From the NCBI RefSeq assembly GCF_010015445.1, contig NC_053118.1, forward strand, positions 4,853,781-4,917,780: a DNA stretch of 64,000 nucleotides, in the 5' to 3' direction. Below are positions 35,498 through 49,212 of the stretch, one piece after another (within the stretch, counting starts at the first letter, position 1; each line of letters begins with the position of its first letter). The DNA comes from Perca fluviatilis. Its lineage: Eukaryota; Chordata; Actinopteri; Perciformes; Percidae. The notes beneath the pieces are model-generated. The model was not told the DNA's origin. It ran no database searches and saw only the letters and a list, made by a program, of their open reading frames with translations. The translations under genes and the position numbers were made by a program.

Positions 35498-37533
35498 AAG
35501 CTTTATTTTAAAAGATGCTGTATGTATTATTCAGTATTAAGAAATCACTGTCAAATAATTCTGTTAATTTGCGATAATTGCTATAAACAAGTGATATAAC
35601 GGACAAGGCCTTTGGCAGTCTCTGTTTTATTTCAATAGTGTCACATTTCCAATACAGAATTGCAAACAAATGCCAGTATACTCACTGTGACTGGTGACCT
35701 GCTTAATCGCGCCAATGCCAGATTGAAGAGCTTACAAGTTGCGGTGGGAGGAAAACATTCAATTCAAAGAACATTTGAAAATGCAACTAATCACATGATA
35801 CTGTCAATAACTCGCAGACAATAGTATATTGCAACTTTGTGTGGGCATAGGGTTAGGTTTACACCAAAATAAGCACACAAAATGTGCTTTCATTTGGAGT
35901 TCCGTGCCAGAAAAGCCTTATGTGTAAACAAAAAGGAGAAGAAGAGAGAGAAACAGATGTGAAGGGTAGATGGAGAGAGAAAACAATAGACGGCAGGTGA
36001 AGGCAGGTAAAAACAGTGTCAATGTAGAAGCACCCAGAAAGATCTGGAAAAGAAAAAGGCCATGCAGATAGAAACACAGAGGGACACGAAGCCAATGAGT
36101 GTAGGTGGCTGATAGATGCAAGTAAGGGGTGTGTGTGTGTATGTGTGTGTGTGTGTGGGGGGGGGGGTCCCATTATGGGGCAATCCCATTAATCAGCAAC
36201 ACCTCCCCTGACACTGTCTAGACAGCCGTCTGAGAGCTGCCCTGCTCTCAGACGGCACCTTCTATCAGCTATGCACCTTTTTTTTTCTCCCCCTCCCTCC
36301 CTCTGTCTGCCTGTCTGTCTGTCTGTCTTCTTTCATACATTCTCTTTTTTTTCTTTGTTCTTTCTGTCTTTATCTTTCTAGCTCTTCTTTACCTTCATGG
36401 CTTTTTTTCTCCTCTCGTTTCAGTACTCTCTCTTTCTTTCTCCTTATCTCGGTAGCCTTTCTTTTTGATCCTTTCAGTTCCACTCTTTCTCTTTCTTTAT
36501 TTCAATTGCCCTGATCCTCTAGGTTGTTTTTCCAGTCTGTTGTTCTCTCCATCCAGGCTGCTTTGTCAGTGGGGGTTGACTATTAGAGCCACAGTCACTA
36601 ATTGAAATGGGTTCCCTCTGATAATGAATTGCCACAGTAGAAATGTGTCGAGTTGGACAGAAATGTGAGAAATTAAGAAATGGACCATGCAATCAGAGTC
36701 TTAAGAGCTTATTGAGGTGAAGATCTAAGACAAAAGCTGGAGGATGAACCATTCACCCTTTTACTGTTATTACACTTTAATATCTTTAATAATGAATTGG
36801 TGATACATTGGTGAGTGCTGTTGCTGCAACAGGATCATCATTCATTGAAATCAAGTGTTTACATTAAATATAGGTATACTTGACACAGACAAATAAGTAT
36901 TTTCTGAGCAGTTAACAATATATATACATTATAAATATATTCCTTTTATTGTCTCGGCATACTCCACTGTAATACATGTCATGAGGTCTGATTTTGAGAT
37001 TACAGTTTTGTCAGGTCCCAACCTGGGGGTCAAGTTTTAAGAAACTTAAGATGGCACGATGGCGGCCTATTCATCCCACGGACAAATCCAAATTGTAGAC
37101 CCTCTCTTTTTTATTACTACGTTTTTGCCGATTAATTACTAGGAATGCAACTGTGGCAAGCATCTCACTATCACTATCCCCATTCATATTTAGACATAAC
37201 ACTTATATATCCAGCTACAAAAAAGTCAGAAATTAGAACAGAAGTACAGAGAGGAGTTGTCTTGGCGATGATTGCCCGTTTCGTCTCTTTGCATTGGTGT
37301 AAACTGGCAGGTTTCAGAACGTTGCAGACTGGCACATTTGCAAGTAGTTGCAAGTCGTGATTCTTTGGTTTGAACTGGTAATTATATGCATACATTTGCC
37401 ATATTGTGGTATATATCTGAAAAATATAATATCTTCCTCCTCTTCCCTTCTTCTTTTCCCCTGCCTTCTTCTTCCTGAATCTCTCTTTCTGCCTCCCCTT
37501 CCTTCCCTCCCTACCTTTCTGTCTTTCTCTCAG
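35498..37533. other. ldlrad4 intron part, no gene
   Basis: 36120-36168 is a GT/G-rich simple repeat; 36270-36540 and 37435-37530 are pyrimidine-rich. The latter is the polypyrimidine tract before the last coding exon. Confidence 0.5.
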
Positions 37534-38091
37534 GTATTATATGCTCCCCAGGCCAGGGATCGCTTCACTGCTCCCTCCTTCATGCAGCGTGACCGCTTCA
37601 GTCGCTTCCAGCCCACCTACCCCTACCTGCAGCACCAAATCGACCTGCCACCCACTATCTCGCTGTCGGACGGCGAGGAGCCCCCGCCTTACCAGGGGCC
37701 TTGTACCCTGCAGCTCCGCGACCCTGAGCAGCAGATGGAGCTCAATCGCGAGTCGGTGAGGGCGCCGCCTAACAGGACCATCTACGACAGTGACTTGATC
37801 GACATGGGAGGAGGTGGAAGCCTGGGAGGGGTGGGAGGAATAGGAGGAGGCGGTCCGAGGCCGCCAAGCAGTAACTCGGGTATCAGTGCGGTCAACTCCA
37901 GCAGTCACGAGCGCATGGAGGGCCCCCCGCCAGCGTACAGCGAGGTGATGGGCCACTACCCTGGCTCAGCGTTTTTTCTACACCAGCACAGCAATAACCA
38001 GAGGGTTGGGGGCCCGGGGGACAGGAACCAATCAGAAAGCACAATAGTACCTGCCAAGGCCAAGGATGGCCAACCGAAGGACCTGGTGTGA
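37534..38091 (+). CDS. ldlrad4: ldlrad4 terminal coding exon: cytoplasmic tail with PPxY and SMAD-interaction motifs
   Basis: The last coding exon, 185 codons plus TGA, follows a polypyrimidine tract and acceptor (tctctcag). It opens [20 protein letters not shown] and then carries the family core: [25 protein letters not shown], a PPPY motif at exon residues 50-53, the [18 protein letters not shown] block, the SMAD-interaction motif PPNR at 78-81, and a second PY motif, PPAY, at 132-135. The C-terminus (ESTIVPxKxKD...LV) matches LDLRAD4, not PMEPA1. In this family the PY motifs recruit NEDD4-type ubiquitin ligases and PPNR binds SMAD2/3. A Gly-rich run at residues 91-107 appears longer than the corresponding mammalian segment. 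The reading frame is intact, so the gene looks functional. Confidence 0.96.
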   Translation, partial: VLYAPQARDRFTAPSFMQRDRFSRFQPTYPYLQHQIDLPPTISLSDGEEPPPYQGPCTLQLRDPEQQMELNRESVRAPPNRTIYDSDLIDMGGGGSLGGVGGIGGGGPRPPSSNSGISAVNSSSHERMEGPPPAYSEVMGHYPGSAFFLHQHSNNQRVGGPGDRNQSESTIVPAKAKDGQPKDLV

Positions 38092-39721
38092 AGAAAAGGG
38101 TAGGGGGGCAGGTGGGGCCACCCACCCAAGACTATAAACTGTCTCTTAACTTCACTCCTGATCACCTGTAAGCTGTGGTCTCTCTATCCTGCGCACTCTC
38201 TGTCTCTCTCATGTCCTCTCTCCACACTCCCATGCACAAATAAAAATCAATCTTAGCTACAACAAAACAAGGAAAGAGAGGAACCAAGAGTTGATTTTAT
38301 TTCCTTTCTTTCCAACGTTCAAGATAAAAACCTACTGCTAGCACAGATTGAAACAATTTTCTTTTTTTTGTCCTCTGGGGTGACGGCTCTGTCCCGGGGA
38401 ACTGAGGATGATGATGTTATTTTTTGTTCCTTTTTCGGACCGGGATCTGTGCACAAAGCGAGAACTGAGAATCAAGGACTTAAAGAGAACACAACAAAAC
38501 AAGAGACTCACAAACCCAAATCTTAGTGCCAAGGTTTATGAGGAAGCAAAACAAAGAGGTAAAAATGACTTGTTCTAACATTCAAAACACAAAAAAGAAG
38601 AGTTATCTAAAAGTTGCACTATATTTTTGTTGTAAAAGAGAAGAGGGAAATTATGCTATTTGATGATAATGATGTTTGTTTTTCTCTTTTTTGTTTCGTC
38701 CTTTTCATGAATGGGCCGACTGACTGAACTTTGCCTCCAAAGCTGTTTAAACAGTTGGGAGCAAAAAAAACAATTATTATAAGCTTATGTCCTTCCTTCT
38801 TTGAAAACAATACTCGTACCCAGCCTACAACATCTCTGTCTGCTTACACAACAGGACAGAGAGACTTAGTAAGAGAATAACATTGTACTGCTCATGTCTG
38901 TGAGAAAGAAATCTGCCTCGTGCCAGCTGCTGGGTGGACGGAACAGTTCTTACTTTCTCTGGTAGTTTGTTAAAAGATTTGTAGATGGGTTTCCCAAACC
39001 CAAGTAGTTCCTAAACTCTTAGAAATTTGAGAGCTGGTGGCAAGATCCAACTAACAAATCTGACCAGATGGTTGGATGTCAAGTTAACTAAGAATAATAT
39101 AACTCCATAACAAAAAAACATATCTAACTGGCCATCCACTTTTTAACTCTGTCCCAAAATCTGAGCACCTAACACTAACACCTCTTTTCTGTTTCCTGCG
39201 TCAATACCCCTCACCCCCCACCTTCTTCTCTCACCGCTCATCTCTACATGCACAGTTCATTCTGCCAACAGCCACACTGAACACAAACCCCGCCAACAAC
39301 GAAAACACAAAACAAAAAAAGAAGGCTCGGCTCTCCTTCACGTTTCTAAAGCCACAAAAAAACAGGACAACAAACAAAGTGAAGATTCCTGTCTGCATCT
39401 GCCAGCACAGTGATCAGGTTTTAAACGAAAGCTGTCTGTGGTCAAAGTTAAAGGGCTATGGGAGAGTCCTTTTTATAAAAGAAAGCCTTTTTAAAAATTT
39501 AGCCTTTTTCTCTGCTCATCGTTGCCTTCTACCCTGCTCTTGTGCTTTCTCTGTCTCTTAATTATGTTAGCATTCAACATTAGTTCTCCACCTCAGCTTG
39601 TTAACAGTGTCTCTGGTAAACACTGTTTATCATCCCTCTCTCATCCGTGTGCAGAAAAAGTGTGTTCAAATGATGCAGAGTCCGCCAAGCCCTTTAAAGT
39701 GGACACTGGACTGGAGCCATT

Positions 39722-39898
<177 letters not shown>

Positions 39899-42800
39899 CC
39901 GTTTAACAACAGCACTTAATGTTCCTTAATAATGGACTGCTTTGTCTGAGATATTCAAGGATATGTAACTTATTTGGCACTGTCCATATTAACACATCAT
40001 TAACTAAGCTTTCATTAAACCTCAGTGTAAAAAAGAAAGTGTGTCACAGTCCACTCCACAGCTTCTGTTAAAGCAACACAAGGAAAACTCAGTAGTTACT
40101 ACAGTAGATTCACATATAGAGTATGTACACTAAAAATGCTTGTTGTCAATGCAGTGCACAAAGGAAACACAGAAGGATGGTGGTAAGACAACTCAAGATG
40201 AACTCAACAAAAAAAATGTTTTAAGTACAAAGTCTTTGGAAAACAATTTGCTATCTCTTTGATGAGGTAAGAAGATAAGGTTGGTGTTATTTCATGTTTC
40301 TTATTGTTAATTAATCCCACAAAAAGACTAAAACCTACAGTGTGTTACTTTGTCTCAATATGACAAAGAATTCTTGACTCATCGTCCACTTGCCTGTGTT
40401 TTCTGAAGTCTTTGGCATTGGACATGAATCTCCTTAGCCCAACACCAAAGGCTATCTTTGAACAGAGAAAGTGCATTTGGATCTCTCCCCCACATATATA
40501 CTGCCACTTGTTATCATGTGACCAAAGTTCGCTACTAAGGTCACATTGTAACAACTAAGCTAAATTGCTGGACAACTGAAAAACTTCATCTGTTGAGGAA
40601 GTGGTGGAAAGATTTGTCAAACTATTTTTTTCAATGTCGTTTGGGGACTATTTTCAACCGTGGAATAATACACATTTGGTGATCTAGTGAGTTTATGGAG
40701 GAGCAGGGCGCTGTATGTGTGTTGAATTAAAATAAAATTCCTGTTTGTAGGTGTTGGCAATTAAGGAAAATTGTGTGCCTCATTGATATGTTTTTAATAG
40801 CTTGTGGACAACAATGGAGCTCTATGACACAGATGAATAAGATTTATCAGGCTTTGATGCACACACAATACTTGTTAGTATGGTACATTCATTGTTGGTT
40901 TGGGTCTTTTTGTGGGATTTAATGTTAATAACAAAATATAGAAATATGCACAAGTTGCTTTGAGTAGTGTTAAGTTGCCTAATGCACCTGGAAATGTTCC
41001 TGTAGATCAGTAAGAACTAAGTGAAAAGGTCCTTGTGCTCACATCTGACTTGACACAATTCAGATGTCCTGCTGCTGGAGAAAAAAAAGTTTTTGGTCAG
41101 TTACAACAAAAGCCCTCTGCCTCCGTTAGCATCAGTTGTGTGTTTATGGTCAGTGTCCATCTGGCTCGTGTGTGTGTGTCTACATTGCTGCTGCTATTGC
41201 TGTTGCTGCTAATATTGTTGCTACTGCTGCTTCTCATGCCAACCCCCCTTTCCTACTGTCCATCCTGTCCCCTCAACTCGTCCAAAATCTAGAAGAGAAA
41301 TCTGACCATCTGCAGTCAAAAGCAGTATTGAGACAAAACATGCTCCTGTTACCTGTAAGACCCAACCTGGGCGCCTCAGTTGTGAAGAGAGATTGTCCCA
41401 ACACTTTAGCCTTTGACTCTACAGACTTGCTTCAAACCCTTAATTTCTTCCTTCTTTTTGTTGTTTTCTCGGGTTGTTCTGTCCGCACAGTCATAGCTTG
41501 TAAATTGAGGATATAAAGATGAATTATATGTTTTCTACAAGGTTTGCATGTTACTATTATGCGAGTAAATAAGGTGCCTAATGTTCATGTTTGAGCAGAC
41601 CACACCTCAGTCAAACTGCTGCTTGGAATCCTTGCAGGTGCTTTTTCTCAGGCTGATCGCCTGTCTGGCAGAATGGAACGGAAATATGTGGGAAAAGGTT
41701 AGCTAGGTTTGCCAAAAATGATAATTCTTGTCTTTTTGTAAAGTCATAGACAGATGTTACAGTGGTGACTTTCTTTCAGGAGTCTGGTCTGGGTTTCTCA
41801 TTCAGCTCTTGAGCTCCTGTTTGATGACAGACTGAATCTGACCCTGCAGTGAAGTGGACAAAAAAACCTATTTAATTCAAGCTTTACATGAAGTTATAAA
41901 TTTACTGACCACAGGACCAGCAGTGTGCCTGTTTTCATGTCAGCAAATCACCAGCTGCCTCTTTAAAGTGCACTTCTACCTTGACTATCTTTAGCACACA
42001 AGTGCACCAGCGGTGTTCATGGGCAGTCAGCCTGCTCGCTTCCATTGCGCCAGCCAGGAGTGGTCACTCTTTGCGAAGCAACTGAGACCATTTCAACCAG
42101 TAATTTGACCAGCGTGTGGAGCAGACATAGGAACTCACTTGCACTCAAAAAGCTCCCACCTTTGTTGTGCCTCACTTCCAACGGTGCTTTTTTCAGTAGT
42201 CTGTCTTTGTTTGTTTGTTTGTTTGTTTGTAAGGTGCTGTATATAACTTGAATATATTATGCACATATCCTACCCAATGGGTAGAAGCCACAAAATAATT
42301 TGTGAATAATGTAATATAATGTACAGACAATATAAGAATTTTAAGAAGGCAGTATCAAATTTGTAAATGCCTACAGTTAAAGTGCTTTGTCTTTTTTTAT
42401 GAGAAACCATGATTTGCAAATTATGTTAAAAATATGGTTGCAACACAAATACAAATTACTACTTATAATATTTTGCTATAAATAATAGTCTGTTATATAA
42501 GAATTAGATAACCTATGTGTTAAGGAAGTTGTTGAGAAAGGATATTATTTACTTGTTTACTGGATTCCTCATCTAAGAATAAGCTTTCACTGTTCTTGCA
42601 TCATTTGGGTATTGGCTGGTGGTTTTATTTTCACCACAATCGACAACAAATGTATAGTTCTATGCCACAGATCTTTTAGGAAAACAGAAATCCCACACAT
42701 CAGTTGCTGTTTATGCCATGACTTCAGCCCGGCTCCGGTTCAATTTCTACTCTTTATTGTTGAACAAAAAGCCGAAGCGGTCTAGTTTAAAAGAAGCCTC

Positions 42801-43729
42801 ACATGCACATAAGAGCCGTCAGCACTTCCAAATATGGACGAATATGTGTCCGTACTCATAGATCTCAACAACATTTTAGTTAATTTCAGCTGAACCTGTG
42901 TATATCTGCCAAAGTATAAATCTGTGGAGCACACTCAACACTGCAAAATATGTGTCTGGATGTTGGGCTCCGGTTAAAGCATTTCAGCTCCATTACTGAA
43001 GGATCACTGACTTCTGATCGCATTTACGTTGAACAGGAAGAGTGTAAAACATTTAAGGAAAAGCGGTCAATCCCTTTTTGGTCAAGATTGGAAACGTGCC
43101 CCAGTGTAAAAGGAGTGAAAAACTGTCATTTGACTTTTCTCTCTTTGTTGTTTTTAATTTTCTACATTACAATGTTAGATGTGACACCGTATATTGAAAC
43201 AAAAGTTTAATCTGCAGTCATTTATTTACTTAAAAGATCTCCACTGTACAATAAACACGGAGCATGTTCATTCTTATCTATAGGCAGTGTACATAGCAAT
43301 GCCACATTTTCTCTTCAAATCACCAAATAAGTGGCAGTTATATAGTTTCAATTTGGAAAAGTCTCTACTGTAACTTTGGCTGGATCACCATTCCTTCTTC
43401 TTAATAGACCTTTTTGTTCATTTCCTGCACTAGCTTGAAGAATTGACTGGGGCTCAGACAGAATTTTATTTGATCCACACACACCCACCCCCCGCAGTGC
43501 ATTCCCTTTTTCCACCGTTCTCGACTGCTAACAACAAGTAGCTATTTTTATCCTTCCAGATTTTAATAATAATAATGATGATAATAATAACAATAACGAC
43601 ACAGCAGTTTGGTATTCTCTCGGTCTCGACAGTTACTATAGAACTCCTTCCATCATGGGTATTGTAACATAATTTCGCTTTATTTACTAAATTAATCCTC
43701 GTTCCCCCTCCCCCCTCTGTGCTGAAAGC

Positions 43730-43734
43730 TATAT

Positions 43735-43827
<93 letters not shown>
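43730..43827. repeat. (TA)n followed by (CA)n microsatellite
   Basis: Imperfect AT run (43730-43795) joined to a CA run (43796-43827) in the probable ldlrad4 3' UTR. Confidence 0.95.
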
Positions 43828-43832
<5 letters not shown>

Positions 43833-44026
43833 AGGTAAAATTGTTGTGTATTTTTGCCTCTTTTTCTTTAAGCAATTGTGATGTAATAGGTTTTAGGCCT
43901 AAGGTCTGTTATTGCAATACTTTTACAGAAAAGAAGAAAAAAAAAATCAAAAATGTTGCTCTAAGTGCTGTTGTAGTCAAAGGTTTTATGCTTGTACTTA
44001 TGCTGTAGTCAAACTGCAGTGTAATG

Positions 44027-44032
44027 AATAAA
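44027..44032 (+). terminator. Candidate distal polyadenylation signal of ldlrad4
   Basis: Canonical AATAAA in the context gaatAAAACTTTAAAAG, followed within 30 nt by a GTGTTTTTTTT-type downstream element. It is the last strong signal before sequence that looks intergenic. Confidence 0.5.
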
Positions 44033-44795
44033 ACTTTAAAAGTGATTACTCTGGTGTTTTTTTTCCACTTATATAGATGACGTTTCAGTCAGTGCAAGCA
44101 GCGGTGCCACTAAGTTCTTCATCTGTTCTCACTGATGCAGCTGAATAACGTGAGCTGGGGCAAGTTCAATCTCAAATCGGTGTACACCGTTTTGCTACGG
44201 TTTCCTGGTTGAACGACAAGTTTCCTTGGAATGGTGTAAAACGGTGCGCAACGGGCTTTGAGATAGGTTTTGCCTCGTTTGGTGGGTGTGTCGTTTATTG
44301 GCTGTGTCACAAGTGATACCCAATCAGCAGAGATTTGTCTGTAAACTCGTAGTAATAAAAAGGCAGAGCGCTTGCGCACACAACATGGTGTTTAGGTACC
44401 CCTGTTTCAGTTTTAAAAAACGTGTTGCTACGTTTTGTCAGGGCTGAACGTGGCCCAGGATTAAGACAGATCAGCAACTTCACAGACTTAGCCTGGTTTC
44501 TGCAATGCTTGGTGCAGGTTAAGGCCTGATGCACTGACATGCAAAAGTCATAGTACACATACACAGCCTGAGTAAGTTAAATGGCTGCTGTGATACTACT
44601 AAGATAAGGCAACTGTATTTATATAGCACACTTCAGTAGGTAAACCGGTTCTTTTCTTGCTTTTCCGGTTCCAGTGGCATGGAATGAATAAATGAAAACC
44701 CCTCATGGATGGTCTGTAAATAATGAAACAACTTGTTAAATAAGGACTTATTCCTCGGTCATTCTACAAATATATTAATTGTTTCAACAATGCCG

Positions 44796-45710
44796 AAACC
44801 CAAACAATTTGCAACGCTGAGGTGGCAGCCACACTGCGTTACATTGTCCACGAGGAAATATCAGAAGCATTTGATACAAAGTTGCATCCTGTGCATGAAC
44901 TAATTACAAACTTAAAATCAAAAGTGGATAAATGTGAAGAAAGTTTGGGATCACTCGAATATTTTGCTAATGACACAGACAAACGGCTTGCTCAACTTGA
45001 AAATGATCAGGAGTCCCTACAAAGGGAGAACAAAGACCAGGGGCCTCATTTATAAAACTGTGCGTAGATTCTATTCTGAAAGATTTCGTGCGCAAAAAAG
45101 TCAGAATTTTCGTACGCAAAAACAATATTCTGATTTATAACACCTTGCAGCGCACACCGGTACGCACTCTTCTCGTTATAAATACGGACGTGCGTTACCT
45201 TATGCGGTCGTGCACGAGCCTCATGCTCCTCCCAAGGTCGTCCCATATTTGTCCTAATAAGGTCCATGTTAATCAATCAATGAATATAATCGATTCAGTG
45301 ATTGTGAGATCGATGTGCTCCTAACAGAGGCAGAACATCGAAACAAAATCCTGTTTGGAAGCCTTAACCCTTGTGTAGTGTTCATATTGTTGTTACACAG
45401 CCTTAATACTTAACAGATTTAGCTAAATTACTAATGATATACATCATATATTATTCATATTTGCCATTTACCCCTGTGAGATCACATTTATGATCATATG
45501 ATCATTTTCGTTTTTTGTGAGAAAGAAAATTCAATTATTAAAAAGGTAAAAAATAGAAACAAGATTTTGGATCATTATTGGTGCAAAACAGGTGAAAGTG
45601 CTTGAAATGTGACAATTTGGTAACTTGTATGGTAACTGTGTGGGAATAGCAGGTGCAGAAAGACAACATTCCCACACACAGACACCTACAATCAGACACG
45701 ACCACATAGA

Positions 45711-45761
<51 letters not shown>

Positions 45762-46320
45762 ATACACATCAAACAAACAACGCATTTCCCGGGGAGAGGC
45801 AGGGGACGGTGTTGGAGGAGCCCCTGCCTCTCCCCCGTTGCTGGCAGCCCTCGCCGGGCGCCGCGACCGGCTCTGGGTCGGTTTAGCAAGAACGGGATTG
45901 TTGGGTTCAGGAAAACAAAAACTGGGTTAGGTTCGGAAAATGGGCATACCATCGGAGTTCACTAAAACGCAGTCTACAAAACCTTGGGAGCATTACGCAC
46001 GATCACACGTGTGGTCAAAAGTTTGCGGAAAACTGGGAACATTTTTACGCATGGAAATTCTTTATAAATCCCGACTATTGCGAGGAATGTTGCGACGACA
46101 AATTTCACCCTGCTTCACGCAACTTTTTCTTGCGTAACAGGTTTTATAAATGAGGCCCCTGCACTGCCATAAATAGCAACATCTCCTGGGTCTGGAGAAT
46201 GAGGCCGACAATCTTACGAACTTTATTAATGGCTTTCTTTGTGAGTTGTTTGGAAAGGAGAAAATGGGACCCATTTCACCTGTTAACTTTGTTAGCAGCA
46301 GCTGCGGTTAGGTTGCCGAT
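44796..46320 (+). pseudogene. L1-like LINE ORF1 remnant split by a MITE
   Basis: The frame before 45045 encodes a charged coiled-coil: EEISEAFDTKLHPVHELITN, LKSKVDKCEESLGSL, LAQLENDQESLQRENKDQ. After the MITE, about 46186-46290 reads GLENEADNLTNFINGFLCEL and FGKEKMGPISP. This order (coiled coil, RENKDQ, then LxxxExxxNxxxF) is that of fish L1-type ORF1 proteins. No RNA-binding C-terminus survives. The call is tentative. Confidence 0.5.
45038..46161. mobile_element. MITE with CAGGGGCCTCATTTATAAAAC termini
   Basis: Inverted ends (CAGGGGCCTCATTTATAAAA at 45038, its reverse complement ending at 46161) enclose 1.1 kb with a CA repeat, a GC-rich block (45785-45900) and TACGCA/TGCGTA motifs near both ends. 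No target duplication could be confirmed. It splits the L1-like ORF1 remnant. Confidence 0.75.
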
Positions 46321-49132
46321 GCAGGTGGGTGTAAACAGCATTCACAGCTTCATCAGTCACCTCCTCTCTCTTCTCCAGCTCCACCCTCTCATCTAAAAAT
46401 AGTCACATCCGTTTTTAATGCAACCAAGATGGCAGCGCCCGTAACGGCAAATTCGACGACTCAGAGCAGCTCTGCGCAAACCAATGGATGACATCACACA
46501 TGCTCTGTCCATTAATATTAACAGTCTATGGCTACTTCTTTGAAATTGTGTAGGGGGCGCTATTGTGCCAATTTACCATAAACAGGCCTGAGCCTCATTT
46601 GATTCATTCCAGTCCTGGAATAACATCATGTGTGAAAGATTTGGGGCCAATCGGACAATGAATGTTACAGGTACAACATCTTTTTGTTTCATGATGTAAC
46701 ATCGAAGTTCACCGTGCTGCCAGCACCCTTCAACAAAAAAATGACACTGTTCTAAATTAAGTATCATCAAGGTCTTGAGGCTTTCCTGAACACTTTTGAG
46801 GTGGATCTGGTTAACCCATTAGGTAGAGGACATCAAAGTGTAACGACTGTAACTTCCTGTTGCCAGTAAGGGCCAGGACCCTTAAACAGCCTGAGCAGTT
46901 TTGAGCAGATTGGACAACGTTAAGTCTAGTTACAAACCCTTTCTGTTTCATGGCAAAGCATGAAAAATCAACACCATGCCCCGCCCACAATGTTTGGCAT
47001 AAACTAAAAAGCTTCACAATATAGCTTTAGATTAGGTCTTTAGATTATAATCACCAATTTTGAAGTTAATCGGGTTAAATCTCTAGGAGGAGTTAGTTAA
47101 AGTACAACCCCTGAAAATGGTCAAAATCATCCATAAATTAAAAATGTATTTCAATATAGTGGACCTCCTGTTGAGTTTATGGGGGGGCTCCAAGAGGCTT
47201 TTTTGTAAGTCTAAAAATGATACATATGCCTACCAAATGTCATGTATCTATGTTAAAGTTAAAGGAAGGGGCTTTAACTTAACAAAAACTGATAGGGGGG
47301 GGTTATCGAGCCAATTTGCCAAGCCCAAGTCTGACACCCATGTCAGATCGCAATTTTCACCAAGTCTAATATGCGTACCAATTTCCGTGCGTTTTTGAGT
47401 ATCCCAAGTACTTAAAACATAGAAAAATGGTGAGAAAGAAGACGACCGGAAGAAAAAACATTTGAAGAGCAATTGGGCTTCGCCCCCGATTATGTTGGGC
47501 CTTGGGCCATAATAAAAAGAAAGAAAGAAAGAAAGAAAGAAAAAACAGAAGACCATTAGGGCCTTCGCCCCTGACGATGGATAATAATGGCTGTCAATAA
47601 AAGTGGATGGACGAATCAGAGGAGAGGCTGAGTGAAGAGGACTGGAGTCAGGTGTGCAGTGGGATACATAAAATAACAAACTAAAAATATTGGAAGCAAT
47701 TCGCATGGAAAGTATATGCCAGATTTTTCATTACTCCAGGTGTTCTTAGTAAAATTATTAGCACTAGGAAATCATACTGCTGGAGAAATTGCAATCAAGA
47801 GAAGGCGAATTACTCACTTCTTTTTTTTTCTGCCCTATGTTAAAATCATTCTGGCAACTGGTTATAACGGCAATAAATCTGAAAGTAACGATTAATCTAA
47901 CACACAAAATATTATGTAAAAAGATTTAGTTATTTATTCATGCACTTCCCTCCTTTTCCTTAGTGTTTTTGGTAGACTGATCGATAAATGAATGAATGAA
48001 CTAAGTTATTGTGTTTTAAGTTAAGTATTGTGTGTGTTAAGTTATTACAGACAAATCAACTCCTACTTTTCTTAGGTAAAAGTTTGGGAGTGTATGTATA
48101 TGTATGTACGTATATATGTATAGATGTACTAGAAGTGTATAGGGATGCAGATGTATGTGTATATGTATATATTTCTTTTCTTCCTTTTTATTTATTTTTT
48201 TTAAGTTAACTTTTCTTTAGTTATTTGGGTTGCTTTTGTTATTTTATTATTATTATTAGCACTGGGTGAAATGCACAGATTATATATATATATATATATA
48301 AACAAATTGCAGGGATATTAAAATTGTACTGCACTGTACGGTAATGGATTGTAAATTAAATGAACGAATTGCAATAAAAGTATTTTAAAAAATAAAATAG
48401 TTAAAGGAGGGGTCTTTAACTTTGAAAACTGAAAAGGGGCACTATCGAGCCAATTCGCCATGCCCAAGCCCGAGACCCATAGCAATTTTTCACCAAGTCT
48501 GACAGGCATACCAATTTTTTTAAGTTTTCGAGTAGCACAAGCACCTCAAAAAGGAGCTCAAACGCATAGAATAATAATAGAAAGAAGACAAAGAACCATT
48601 TGAAATTTCAATAGGGCCTTTGCCTAGCAACGCTGTCAGTGCTCGGGCCCTAATAATCTTTACGATTAGGGGTCACTTGGACCCCTAATTATAACCAAAA
48701 ACGCAGTGTACAAACTTTGATTAGCATTTCACTTTATTCAGTTGTGATTTTAACCAGACATCCATTTGAATTACATTTGTGTATTTAGTACAGAAGTACC
48801 CAAGACATTTTTATCTACTGTTGCTGTTCCCGCTGCATGTTTACACGTTGATGCACAACTTTCAGTCAGTACATAATGTAATATTAGCTTGAGCTATAGG
48901 ATAAAATTAAAAACCTTTCTTTTGCATTACATTAGAAAAAACAAGGTGATACCCAGCCTTCCAGAAAGGCTTTGATGGACTAGTACACACAGGATCCCAT
49001 GAGCGTGGTTACTCTGTTATGTATGTATGTATGTATGTATGTATGTATGTATGTATGTATGTATGTATGTATATATATATATAGATTTTTTTTTAACCCT
49101 TTGTAGCCCAGACCTCTTTTTTCCCCCTTATG
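46321..49132. repeat. Intergenic dispersed repeats between the convergent genes
   Basis: 47255-47480 and 48397-48650 are two copies of one repeat (GAGCCAATTYGCC, TTTTCACCAAGTCT, ACCAATTT). 46545-47000 has shorter related units (GGGGGCGCTATTGTGCC). (GAAA)n lies at 47512-47541 and (ATGT)n at 49017-49070. No gene. Confidence 0.55.
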
Positions 49133-49212
49133 AAAATTAGAGAAGCTGTGTTCTTATTTCTCTTTACATAAATTTATGTAAAGAGAAATAAGAACACAGC
49201 TTCTCTAATTTT
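49133..49212. repeat. Perfect 80-bp palindrome
   Basis: Two 40-bp arms (starting AAAATTAGAGAAGCTGTG) meet at AAATTT with no spacer or mismatch. Not part of a recognised element. Confidence 0.95.

Noticed and set aside
37537..37956. Antisense frames over the last ldlrad4 exon
   Set aside because: Shadows of a strongly conserved + strand coding exon.
28945..38091. Assignment as PMEPA1
   Set aside because: The family is shared, but [13 protein letters not shown], the ESTIVP...KD end and the fam210a neighbour all point to LDLRAD4.
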